Source: a virus
DNA: 22,304 nucleotides
Virus record (IMG/VR): IMGVR_UViG_3300036826_000205
Coordinates: 1-22,304 of that record
Direction: 5' to 3' (one strand)
The translations under genes and the position numbers were made by a program. This document shows, piece after piece, positions 1-5,487 of this stretch. Positions within the stretch are counted from its first letter, which is position 1. Each line of letters starts with the position of its first letter. The notes beneath the pieces were generated by a model, which saw nothing but the letters and a program-made list of their open reading frames with translations, searched no databases and was not told the DNA's origin.

Positions 1-11
1 TTCTCGGGTAG

Positions 12-28
12 GAAGCGGAATCCGCTTC
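12..28. repeat. short perfect hairpin at the left edge
   Basis: GAAGCGG (12-18) pairs with CCGCTTC (22-28) around a 3-base loop. No T-run follows, so it is not a terminator. It resembles the other short spacer hairpins in this window (411-473, 10518-10546, 19053-19067). It may lie inside the 3' end of a gene that begins before the window, because one frame stays open from base 2 to a TAG at 38-40. Confidence 0.4.
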
Positions 29-54
29 GATGTACGATAGCCGAACAAACAAAT

Positions 55-390
55 ATGCCGCGCGGAGCATTGCGCGATCTGGCAATCGCTGTTTTGCGAT
101 ACGACCAGGCGGTTCGCAAGGTGCAGGCGGACGTAGAGCACGAGAAAACCACTTGCGTGCCGGACATGGACGAGCTGTATGAAGAGATGGTGGAACTGGC
201 TCGGGAAAAGGCATTCGCGCCGGCGCCGAACCGCGGCCCTAGCGCTGTGTGTCCGCGCGTCTCGTCGCTCGAATGGGAAAACTTCCGTTTGAAGGAAGCG
301 CTCGAACGGCAGACCGCCCACATTCTCGCGCTGGAGTTCGCCAACGACGAGCTGAAGGCGCGCATCGAAGAGATTATTTCTGGCGGTTAG
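55..390 (+). CDS. small coiled-coil hypothetical protein
   Basis: This 111-residue protein is not recognised. Residues about 72-108 (SLEWENFRLKEALERQ onward) are charged and heptad-like, ending DELKARIEE, and predict a parallel coiled coil. The N-terminal half (LAIAVLRYDQAVRKVQ, then acidic DMDELYEEMVELAREK) is also helical. No catalytic motif or membrane segment is visible. The ATG at 55 has no obvious Shine-Dalgarno. The same frame stays open to the left edge, so the true start could lie outside the window. A competing frame ends with a TAG at 38-40, which would put a preceding gene close upstream. A structural or DNA-binding role is possible, but nothing in the sequence decides this. Confidence 0.6.
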   Translation: MPRGALRDLAIAVLRYDQAVRKVQADVEHEKTTCVPDMDELYEEMVELAREKAFAPAPNRGPSAVCPRVSSLEWENFRLKEALERQTAHILALEFANDELKARIEEIISGG

Positions 391-410
391 TGGCCGTTCT
401 CCCGCACAAT

Positions 411-473
411 GACTTGCGTAGCAAGTCACCGCTATGCGGCAATGAAGCGAAGCAGCCAGCCATCCGGGCTGGC
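411..473. repeat. cluster of three short hairpins in a spacer
   Basis: Three perfect stem-loops follow one another: GACTTGC/GCAAGTC (411-417 with 421-427, loop gta), CCGC/GCGG (429-432 with 436-439, loop tat) and GCCAGCC/GGCTGGC (455-461 with 467-473, loop atccg). The last is followed by GGCTTTAATT, which is too T-poor for a convincing terminator. The arrangement resembles the hairpin chain at 19143-19234. It lies between the coiled-coil gene and the small basic gene, so it could stabilise or attenuate the mRNA. It could also be a host-type intergenic repeat carried by the phage. Confidence 0.5.
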
Positions 474-509
474 GGCTTTAATTCAACGTTTGAAGGGAGA
501 ATTTGAAAC

Positions 510-617
510 ATGGCAACGCCAAAGAAACCAATGACCGGTGCGAAGCGGAACAGGACGAGCGGCGGCAGTAAAGCGAAGAAGGCCGCAGTCCGGAAGCCCG
601 CCGGCAAAAAGAGCTAA
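510..617 (+). CDS. very small Lys/Arg-rich protein
   Basis: This 35-residue protein (MATPKKPMTGAKR...KKS) is strongly basic, with about twelve Lys/Arg residues and almost no acidic ones. It has the low-complexity Ala/Lys/Pro composition of histone-tail-like or nucleoid-type peptides. The ATG at 510 has the best ribosome binding site in this part of the window, AAGGGAGA at 493-500 with a 9-base spacer. A strong intrinsic terminator follows about 50 bases after the stop. The good ribosome site and the terminator support a real gene. The role is unknown; nucleic-acid binding is an inference from charge alone. An overlapping frame (538-753) has neither signal and is rejected. Confidence 0.6.
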   Translation: MATPKKPMTGAKRNRTSGGSKAKKAAVRKPAGKKS

Positions 618-663
618 GCGATCTTTTTTAGAACCCGTCGCGCCAGCGGCGGCGAACAGAGCG

Positions 664-692
664 AGGCGTCCCTCCGGGGACGCCTTTTTTTT
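664..692 (+). terminator. intrinsic terminator after the small basic gene
   Basis: AGGCGTCCC (664-672) pairs with GGGACGCCT (677-685) over a TCCG loop, and eight T residues run from 685 to 692. This is a textbook Rho-independent terminator. It separates the left small-gene unit from the integrase. Confidence 0.92.
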
Positions 693-769
693 GGAGACCG
701 ACATCGTAGAAGAGGAATCGGTGGAGATCCCGGCGCTGGCCTGGCTCTCGTAGAGCTGGCAGTACTTGC

Positions 770-1471
770 ATGACTGAGTTGCACAGTGAGACATTATTCG
801 GCGGTGGCGTAGTCGAAGCCCCGCAAAATATGGGGAAAAAACGCGGCTTTTCGGGCCGAGTGCGACAGTCTGACAAGACTGTCTCACCCAAGCGCAAATA
901 CCAGCGCTACGAACTCGACGGCTGCAAGTACCTCGAAAAGCACGAGTTAGACGCCTTCTTTTCGGTCATCAAATCGAAGCGGGATCGCGCGATTTTGCGG
1001 CTGGTCTACCATCACGGGCTACGCGCGCATGAAGTCGGCCTCTTAGATCTCTCGGACTTCCGCAATCGGGACGGCGTTTTATTCGTGCATCGCGGTAAGG
1101 GAAGCATCAGCCGGGAGCATTCGCTCGTAGACGAAGAACTGCGCACCCTGCGGACTTACATTCGCGAAGTGCGCGGCAGCGATCCGGGTCCGCTGTTTCC
1201 CTCACGGCAAAGCCGCAACAAGGGCATCAGCCGGCAGCAACTCGACCGGGTGATCAAGCGCTACTGCAAGCTGGCCGGCATCCGGCCGGAGAAAGCGCAC
1301 ATGCACGCGCTCAAACATTCGTGCGGCACCCACCTGGCGGAACGCGGCCTGAGCGCGGCAGAGATTCAGGACTGGCTCGGGCATCGGGATTCGAAGTCGA
1401 CCGACATTTATATGCACTTCTCTCCCAAGCGCCGCAAGGCGGCCTGGGAGAAGAACCGCGACTGGCGCTAA
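770..1471 (+). CDS. int: tyrosine recombinase (phage integrase), catalytic domain only
   Basis: Tyrosine recombinases cut and rejoin DNA through a 3'-phosphotyrosine; phage members insert the genome at att sites. Visible catalytic positions are R85 (GLRAHEV), K110 (HRGKGS), H179 (HALKHS), H205 (GHRD) and the nucleophile Y214 (TDIYMH). The second catalytic arginine of the HxxR box is a lysine here (H179-A-L-K182), which is a departure from XerC/XerD/lambda Int. The protein is only 233 residues. The catalytic domain starts near residue 52 and no SAM-like core-binding or arm-binding domain precedes it, as in FimB/FimE-type recombinases. Residues 1-50 look poorly conserved, and an internal ATG at 830 is an alternative start. 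No convincing Shine-Dalgarno is seen at either. No att core could be identified. It could act in phage integration or in inversion or resolution. Confidence 0.88.
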   Translation: MTELHSETLFGGGVVEAPQNMGKKRGFSGRVRQSDKTVSPKRKYQRYELDGCKYLEKHELDAFFSVIKSKRDRAILRLVYHHGLRAHEVGLLDLSDFRNRDGVLFVHRGKGSISREHSLVDEELRTLRTYIREVRGSDPGPLFPSRQSRNKGISRQQLDRVIKRYCKLAGIRPEKAHMHALKHSCGTHLAERGLSAAEIQDWLGHRDSKSTDIYMHFSPKRRKAAWEKNRDWR

Positions 1472-1477
1472 AACCTA

Positions 1478-1597
1478 ATGAAACTCACGATCTGCTGGTC
1501 GGCCATTGTGGACATCGTAATCGTTGTGGCCGCCTGTATGACTAAAAACTGGTGGCTCCTGATTCTTTTGTGCCTGACCGGCACATACCGGCGCTGA
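1478..1597 (+). CDS. 39-residue hydrophobic protein with two putative membrane segments
   Basis: An ATG six bases after the integrase stop opens a 39-residue frame. It has two hydrophobic stretches, ICWSAIVDIVIVVAACM (about 5-21) and WWLLILLCLTG (about 25-35), separated by TKN and ending YRR. This is consistent with a tiny hairpin membrane protein with a basic cytoplasmic end. There is no strong ribosome site, so it may be translated by coupling to the integrase. It is too small to assign. A holin or other small phage membrane peptide is possible but unproven. The clean hydrophobic pattern and position argue against chance. Confidence 0.45.
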   Translation: MKLTICWSAIVDIVIVVAACMTKNWWLLILLCLTGTYRR

Positions 1598-1605
1598 AAC
1601 GTGCC

Positions 1606-1636
1606 GCGCGGGGCTTGAAAAAGAATCAAGTTTTTT
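1606..1636 (+). terminator. weak AT-rich hairpin followed by six T residues
   Basis: CTTGA (about 1615-1619) pairs with TCAAG (about 1627-1631) and is followed by TTTTTT. The stem is only five base pairs, so termination here would be inefficient. It lies just upstream of the stronger hairpin at 1656-1683 and may act with it to end integrase transcription. Confidence 0.3.
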
Positions 1637-1655
1637 GCAGCCAGCAAAAAAGAAA

Positions 1656-1683
1656 ACGCCCTACCCGGTCTCCGGTAGGGCGT
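1656..1683. terminator. 10-bp hairpin, probable bidirectional terminator
   Basis: ACGCCCTACC (1656-1665) pairs perfectly with GGTAGGGCGT (1674-1683) across an 8-base loop. On the minus strand it is followed by TTTCTTTTTT, a good U-tract. On the plus strand it is followed by the pyrimidine-rich CTTCCTTCT and preceded by the A-rich counterpart. It would stop plus-strand integrase transcripts and antisense transcripts running left from the Tad2-like gene, and so insulates the packaging module. Confidence 0.8.
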
Positions 1684-1721
1684 CTTCCTTCTGCTCTGCG
1701 GGTTGTTGGTTTTTCAATCCA

Positions 1722-1741
1722 CTGCCGTTTCGACGGGGCAG
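1722..1741. repeat. UUCG-loop hairpin upstream of the packaging genes
   Basis: CTGCCGT and ACGG..CAG can pair over a TTCG tetraloop with a small GG bulge on the 3' side. It ends about 16 bases before the ATG at 1758, within the likely 5' leader. There is no T-run. A role in mRNA stability or start-site control is possible but weakly supported. Confidence 0.25.
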
Positions 1742-1757
1742 AAGTTCATTCTAGGGC

Positions 1758-1910
1758 ATGAAGCCGTTCATCTTCAAGCGCGGCACGCGCTGGGCGATCT
1801 TCCACGTACTGGAGGGCGAGCCGATCATCTTCCAGACGGCGAAATGGAGCGATGCGCTCACGTTCGCGTTGAACCTGGCGCGGCTGCGCGCCGAAGGAAT
1901 TGGGCGCTAG
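1758..1910 (+). CDS. 50-residue hypothetical protein preceding terS
   Basis: The frame MKPFIFKRGTRWAIFHVLEG...ARLRAEGIGR is 50 residues with a balanced soluble composition. It suggests beta-strands in the first half (FIFKRG, WAIFHVLE, PIIFQTA) and an amphipathic helix at the end (SDALTFALNLARLRAEG). Its TAG (1908-1910) is followed directly by the ATG of the terS-like gene at 1911, which is strong evidence of co-translation. It is the first gene after the terminator at 1656-1683 and so is likely first in the packaging operon. I do not recognise the family. Small genes next to terS are common in phages, but function cannot be inferred from that. Confidence 0.6.
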   Translation: MKPFIFKRGTRWAIFHVLEGEPIIFQTAKWSDALTFALNLARLRAEGIGR

Positions 1911-2195
1911 ATGGCACACGGCGGAAAGCGCAAAGGCGCCGGCCGGAAGCCGGGCGTCCGCAATAAGAAAACGAAGAAGGTCCTGGAGCTGGTCGAGGCG
2001 ACAGGCAAGACGCCGCTCGATGTGATGCTCGATCTGATGCGCGTGGCCTATGGGCGCGGCCACATCGACGCCGCACTCGATGCGGCACGGGCCGCGGCGC
2101 CGTATGTGCATCCGAAGCTGCAAGCCATCGAGCACATCGGTAAGAACGGCGAAGCGCTGATTCCCAAGCGCCTCGAAATCGTGTTTATTGACTAG
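1911..2195 (+). CDS. terS: putative terminase small subunit
   Basis: Small terminases recognise the packaging site and regulate the large subunit. This 94-residue protein begins with the basic, Gly-rich GGKRKGAGRKPGVRNKK, typical of the N-terminal DNA-binding arm or HTH region of many small-terminase-like proteins. It continues with TPLDVMLDLMR (32-44) and a second helix, AALDAARAAAPYVHPKL, a pattern seen in phage proteins next to terL. The start directly abuts the previous stop (TAG|ATG). The protein is short for a full TerS and no clear oligomerisation domain is visible, so it may be a reduced form. Downstream, terL is separated from it only by a minus-strand gene whose stop codon abuts this gene's stop (2195|2196). 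Confidence 0.65.
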   Translation: MAHGGKRKGAGRKPGVRNKKTKKVLELVEATGKTPLDVMLDLMRVAYGRGHIDAALDAARAAAPYVHPKLQAIEHIGKNGEALIPKRLEIVFID

Positions 2196-2477
2196 CTACG
2201 CACTGGGATTGGTGTCGCGGATCGTCCAGTCATTCGCGAGGATATCGACCTGCGACGGGCACCAGACCGCAACATAACCCTGTGCGGTTTGCATATCGAT
2301 GTGGGCGTGATAATCGACCTCGAACCCGACCGGGTAATGCTTCGCCATCGGGCGGCCGGCTGCCACAGCGAAACGTGAGCCGGGCACGAGGAAGAGAAAC
2401 AGTCCCTTGCCGTTCCAACCGGAGCGGGCAACGCAGTGGCCCTGTTTGAGCGCGGCGAGCGCTTCTGCGAAATCCAT
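2196..2477 (-). CDS. tad2-like: DUF2829 / Tad2-like protein, candidate anti-Thoeris factor
   Basis: The 93-residue protein matches the DUF2829 family in order: an N-terminal MDFAEALAALKQG helix, ARSGWNGKGLFLFLVPGS (17-34, with W21), YPVGFEVDYHAHIDMQTA (48-65), then VAVWCPSQVDILANDWTI (69-86). DUF2829 includes Tad2, a phage protein that sequesters the cyclic ADP-ribose-type signal made by Thoeris defence systems (established for characterised members). Function in this phage is inferred from family membership. It lies on the minus strand between terS and terL, its stop directly abutting the terS stop. Its start is 30 bases from terL, so its promoter must lie inside terL. The ATG at 2477 is preceded by a weak GGTAAG. 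The length is typical of the family. Confidence 0.85.
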   Translation of the reverse strand: MDFAEALAALKQGHCVARSGWNGKGLFLFLVPGSRFAVAAGRPMAKHYPVGFEVDYHAHIDMQTAQGYVAVWCPSQVDILANDWTIRDTNPSA

Positions 2478-2507
2478 TTGTCTTACCGTAGCAACGTGTT
2501 TTATTGA

Positions 2508-3791
2508 TTGATCGATCCAGAGCGATTAGAAGTCATCCGCCAGCAAGTCGAGTTCAAGCGGATCGTGCGCTTTCTCTTCAAGCCGCATTGGCTGAAGGTC
2601 CTGTACGGCGGGCGCGGCGGCATCAAATCGTGGTCGATGGCGCAAGCCCTGCTGATTCAGGGCATGGAATCGACGCAACGCATTCTCTGCTGTCGCGAGT
2701 TGCAGAAGTCGATTGCAGAGTCGGTACACGAGCTGCTCGAGCATCAGATCAAGCGGCTCGGAATCACAGACCTGTATCGCGTCGAGAAAGCGCACATCTA
2801 CGGGCCGGATGGCACCGAGTTCGCGTTCACTGGCCTGCGCGATGCGCAGAACTTGAAAAGCTACGAAGGCTTTGATCGCGCCTGGGTCGAAGAAGCGCGC
2901 AACGTGAGTAAGCGCTCCTGGGATATGCTCTTTCCCACGATTCGCAAAGAGGGCGCGGAGGTGTGGGTCTCCTTCAATCCCGAGCTGGATACAGACGAGT
3001 CTTACAAACGATTCATCCTGAACGCGCCACCGGGCGCGATGGTGGTCAAAACCTCCTGGCGCGATAACCCCTGGCTGAGTTCGCACTTACTCGATCAGAT
3101 CCACCACATGGAAGCGACGGCACCGGACGATTTTCTGCATATCTATGAGGGCGCCTGCAAGGTTACGCTCGATGGTGCCATTTACGCGCATGAGATTCGC
3201 GCACTGACGCAAGCGAACCGCATCACGCGCGTGCCGTATGATCCGGCGCTCCCGGTGCATACCTTCTGGGACCTCGGCATCGCGGATCAAACCGCCATCT
3301 GGTTCGTGCAGTCGGGCGCGTTCGAGTTTCGCTTCATCGACTTCTATCAGGCGCGTAACCTGCCGTTGTCGCATTACTTGCAGACCTTGCAAGGCCGCGG
3401 TTACGTCTACGGCTTTCATCACTTGCCGCACGACGGCAACCGGCGCGATTTAGGAACCGGGAAGAGCATCGAGCAGAACATGACGGCGGCCGGCTTCCGC
3501 GTCAAGATCGTGCCGCAGATCGGGCTCGCGAACGGCATCAATGCGACACGCAATCTGTTCGCGCGCAGCTACTTTGACGAAGTGAAATGCACGGACGGCT
3601 TGAATTGCTTGCGGCGCTATCGCTGGCAAGTGAACCCGGACACCGGGATTTACTCGAAAACGCCGCTGCACGACGACAACTCGAACGGCGCGGATGCATA
3701 CCGCATGGCGGCCGTAGGGCTCACCGAGCCGGCGCGGAAGAAGGAAGAACAGCGGCAGCGTTTCCGGGCGCAGGTCAGCGCCTGGTCGTAA
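2508..3791 (+). CDS. terL: terminase large subunit (Terminase_3 type ATPase/nuclease)
   Basis: TerL powers DNA translocation into the procapsid and cuts the concatemer. Visible are a Walker A-like loop, YGGRGGIKSW (33-42), the Walker B region FDRAWVEEA (122-130), and a coupling-type WVSFNPE (153-159). The C-terminal RNase H-like nuclease shows acidic residues at D255 (FWDLG), D309 (LPHDGN) and D396 (NGADAYR). At 427 residues it is near the usual size for this family. In Walker A, isoleucine replaces the glycine normally before the lysine; related terminases often carry alanine there. No ATG is available at the N-terminus. A TGA directly precedes TTG at 2508, which is the likely start, without a clear Shine-Dalgarno. 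It is separated from terS by the antisense Tad2-like gene. Confidence 0.95.
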   Translation: MIDPERLEVIRQQVEFKRIVRFLFKPHWLKVLYGGRGGIKSWSMAQALLIQGMESTQRILCCRELQKSIAESVHELLEHQIKRLGITDLYRVEKAHIYGPDGTEFAFTGLRDAQNLKSYEGFDRAWVEEARNVSKRSWDMLFPTIRKEGAEVWVSFNPELDTDESYKRFILNAPPGAMVVKTSWRDNPWLSSHLLDQIHHMEATAPDDFLHIYEGACKVTLDGAIYAHEIRALTQANRITRVPYDPALPVHTFWDLGIADQTAIWFVQSGAFEFRFIDFYQARNLPLSHYLQTLQGRGYVYGFHHLPHDGNRRDLGTGKSIEQNMTAAGFRVKIVPQIGLANGINATRNLFARSYFDEVKCTDGLNCLRRYRWQVNPDTGIYSKTPLHDDNSNGADAYRMAAVGLTEPARKKEEQRQRFRAQVSAWS

Positions 3792-3867
3792 AAAAGTTTC
3801 AGGCGAGGCCTACGCTCGGCGAGTTATCAAGTAGAGCGGCTTTAAAAGCTTGAGTGCCTGGAGTTAG

Positions 3868-4023
3868 ATGCTATTCAGCTTGATTGTTTGCGGATACGGG
3901 GTGACGCTGTACGTCCATTACTACGACCCGGTTTTCGACGAGCGGCATCGCTTCAAGTTCGGCATTTTCTCGCGTCACCGGTTGCTGTGGAAAATCAAGA
4001 TCGCACGAAGGCTTCGATCTTGA
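3868..4023 (+). CDS. 51-residue protein with N-terminal membrane segment
   Basis: The frame MLFSLIVCGYGVTLYVHYYD... has a short hydrophobic N-terminus (about 1-18), then a tyrosine/histidine-rich turn and a strongly basic tail (SRHRLLWKIKIARRLRS). This suggests a small membrane-anchored protein with a basic cytoplasmic end. A GGAG motif lies four bases before the ATG. The last 29 bases overlap the 3' end of a minus-strand gene (3995-4255), so the two are convergent. It may follow terL in the same transcript after a 76-base gap. No family is recognised. Confidence 0.45.
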   Translation: MLFSLIVCGYGVTLYVHYYDPVFDERHRFKFGIFSRHRLLWKIKIARRLRS

Positions 4024-4255
4024 TCGAGTGGAGACGGTTCAGCTCGCGCTGAAGCGTCCGCACCGTGCCAACCCAGACGCCGGCCTCTATTGAGCCGAGC
4101 GTGTACGGGACATAGCGCGGGCCGAGAAGCTGACGCGGCGGGGCGGGCCAGGCCGGATACAAACGCCGGCGCCAGGCGAGCCGCTCGATCTCTTCGAGCG
4201 TGGGTTGCGCGATCAGCGGCGCCGCGAGCACAGCCAGGAACGAACGGCGGTTCAT
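3995..4255 (-). CDS. small protein with twin-arginine-type signal, unknown function
   Basis: The 86-residue protein starts MNRRSFLAVLAAPLIAQP, a twin-arginine (RRxFL) motif followed by a short hydrophobic core and an Ala-rich cleavage region. Export by the Tat system is therefore plausible. The mature part contains LEEIERLAWRRR, the Pro/Trp-rich YPAWPAPPRQLLGPRYVPYT, and a C-terminal helix (VRTLQRELNRLHSIKI). The ATG at 4255 overlaps the stop of the upstream minus-strand gene (ATGA), so the pair is translationally coupled. A longer frame starting at 4321 exists, but the ATGA junction and the signal favour 4255. An exported product is unusual among head-assembly genes. It could be a lysogenic-conversion or superinfection factor, but no function is assigned. 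Confidence 0.55.
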   Translation of the reverse strand: MNRRSFLAVLAAPLIAQPTLEEIERLAWRRRLYPAWPAPPRQLLGPRYVPYTLGSIEAGVWVGTVRTLQRELNRLHSIKIEAFVRS

Positions 4256-4488
4256 TGGGGCAGGATCGCACGAATGCGAAACGGCGCGATGTAGCAGGGC
4301 ACGCCGGGCATGTCGTCCCATTCGACGTAATAGCCAACAGAAAAGCCGGCGCGCACCATCGGCGCGACTACCCGGCCCCGCGCTCCGTCACGATGCAAGT
4401 CTTCCGGCTTGGATTCGATCTTTTCGATGAGCGTCCCCGCGGGTAGCGCGGTGGACGCAGGAAACAGCGTTAGCACCTTAGACAACAC
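4252..4488 (-). CDS. small conserved-looking protein with GYYVEWDDMPGVP motif
   Basis: From a GTG at 4488 this encodes 78 residues. The C-terminal half contains DGARGRVVAPMVRAG then GYYVEWDDMPGVPCYIAPFRIRAI. That is a compact SH3-like beta pattern; a similar GYFVEWDD-PG-PV stretch occurs in small phage-associated hypotheticals as I recall, though I cannot search. The hydrophobic start (LSKVLTLFPASTALPAG) could be a weak signal or part of the fold. A TTG at 4536 would extend it but would overlap the plus gene starting at 4490. The GTG leaves the two divergent starts one base apart. Its stop overlaps the ATG of the Tat-signal gene, so they form a two-gene antisense unit. Confidence 0.55.
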   Translation of the reverse strand: MLSKVLTLFPASTALPAGTLIEKIESKPEDLHRDGARGRVVAPMVRAGFSVGYYVEWDDMPGVPCYIAPFRIRAILPQ

Positions 4489-4489
4489 T

Positions 4490-4693
4490 ATGGCAAAACT
4501 CACCGCCGCGCAGCGGAAAGCGCTGCCGGCCAGCAAATTCGCCGGGCCGAATCGGTCCTATCCCGTCAACGATCGGGTCCACCAGATCAAGGCCGAGCAG
4601 TTCGCGACGAAAGAAGAGAAGAAGGGGAAACTCTCGCCCGCCGCGGCGAGCCGCATCCACGCCAAAGCGCAACGCCTGTTGGGAGAGAAGTAA
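4490..4693 (+). CDS. 67-residue basic phage protein
   Basis: The product reads MAKLTAAQRKALPASKFAGP, NRSYPVNDRVH, then a Lys-rich helix ending RIHAKAQRLLGEK. The pattern 'ALPASxFAGPxRSYPV.D..H' is a familiar small phage motif (as in DUF6582-type segments), often found near packaging and portal genes; the role is unknown. Its size and the SYPV.D..H motif resemble the N-terminal region of some phage scaffold/protease-associated proteins. The longer frame from 4409 would add 27 poorly conserved residues, so ATG at 4490 is preferred. The next gene starts with TTG two bases after this stop and uses the GGGAGAGAAG at the end of this gene as its ribosome site, so the two are co-translated. Confidence 0.65.
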   Translation: MAKLTAAQRKALPASKFAGPNRSYPVNDRVHQIKAEQFATKEEKKGKLSPAAASRIHAKAQRLLGEK

Positions 4694-4694
4694 T

Positions 4695-5312
4695 TTGCGC
4701 CGCATCGACGAAAAGCAAGTGAATCACATGCTGATGTCGCATGGACTCGGCAAACTGGACGATCCCGGCCTGGTTCCGCAGCTCCGCTTTGTGGTCTCGC
4801 GCGTCATCAAAACGCACGAGCAGTTTCGCGAATTGCTGAACCGCTGCGAAGGCTCGAAGCGCTACGCCATGTACGAAGCGCTGCACTCCGCGCTGCCGTT
4901 CCAGGCGAAGCCGCTGGATGTGTATATCGCCGAACTGGCTGACCTGGCCGAGCGCAAACAGTTGCCGATCGTGCAACCGGACGGCACGCTCGCCGAATTC
5001 AAGGTGCCGGAGATTAGCTCTCAGCCCGCGGCGATCAGCGATCGGCCGGATGAGGCGCTCGAAGCCGCGTACTGCCGGCCCGCCGAAGAAAAACTCGCGC
5101 AGGCGCTGGTCGAAGAAACCGCGGCGGAAAAGTTCCTCGAACTGGTTTGCCGGAGCTGCACGCGCGGGGAAACCTTCGCCGGCTGGAACAAGGACGCCGC
5201 CATCGCGAAAGCCCGCGAGGCCGGTTGGCGCGACGTGTACTCGACCGCCCGGCAAGAGCACGCCGAGCTGTGCCCCGTGTGCATCGAGAAGTACTGGCCG
5301 AGCTTGAAGTAA
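4695..5312 (+). CDS. 205-residue protein with C-terminal Cys4 zinc-finger-like motif
   Basis: The start is a TTG at 4695 preceded by GGGAGAGAAG at 4681-4690. The N-terminal half is helical (DEKQVNHMLMSHGLGKLDD, then RFVVSRVIKTHEQFRELLNR). The middle (about 95-120) is Pro/Ser-rich and probably a linker. The C-terminus has CRSC and CPVC (about 152-155 and 192-195) flanking GETFAGWNKDAAIAKAREAGW. This is the arrangement of a small treble-clef or zinc-ribbon fold, and aromatic residues (EKYW) follow. Such Cys-Cys 'GW' domains are common in hypothetical phage proteins. Metal binding is inferred. It sits just before the portal gene. The stop abuts the stop of a minus-strand gene (5312|5313). Confidence 0.7.
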   Translation: MRRIDEKQVNHMLMSHGLGKLDDPGLVPQLRFVVSRVIKTHEQFRELLNRCEGSKRYAMYEALHSALPFQAKPLDVYIAELADLAERKQLPIVQPDGTLAEFKVPEISSQPAAISDRPDEALEAAYCRPAEEKLAQALVEETAAEKFLELVCRSCTRGETFAGWNKDAAIAKAREAGWRDVYSTARQEHAELCPVCIEKYWPSLK

Positions 5313-5480
5313 TCACGAAACACTGAGCCACTCTTCCACCGTGCAGCGCCAACACGTTGCACGGCAGCGAGACCACTGAAATTTGCCCGTGCGCACATAG
5401 CGCGGATGCCAACGGCTCCAGGTGTGGGTCACGCCCACCATGCCGCACCGCTCATAGAGCACCGAATCGAAACGCACCAC
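5313..5480 (-). CDS. small Cys/Trp-rich antisense protein, possible zinc ribbon
   Basis: The 55-residue frame from a GTG at 5480 contains RCGMVGVTHTWSRWH and a C-terminal FQWSRCRATCWRCTVEEWL. With C12, C39, C43, C46 and the histidines it has the composition of a small metal-binding ribbon. It exactly fills the gap between two plus genes. Its stop abuts the stop at 5312, and its start is seven bases from the portal ATG at 5488. Alternatives are GTG at 5477 and ATG at 5441; none has a clear ribosome site. No plus-strand frame occupies this gap, which supports a coding assignment. The function is unknown. Confidence 0.45.
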   Translation of the reverse strand: MVRFDSVLYERCGMVGVTHTWSRWHPRYVRTGKFQWSRCRATCWRCTVEEWLSVS

Positions 5481-5487
5481 TACCAGA

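Noticed and set aside
483-887. minus-strand frame with a CKYC motif
   Set aside because: It overlaps the small basic gene, the terminator and the integrase start. The Cys pair alone does not outweigh these.
770-1597. attP core next to the integrase
   Set aside because: No convincing repeat or tRNA-like core was found; the host junction is needed to define it.
4409-4489. extended N-terminus of the 67-residue gene
   Set aside because: The first 27 residues lack the pattern seen from MAKLTAAQRK onward, and they overlap the antisense gene at 4252-4488.
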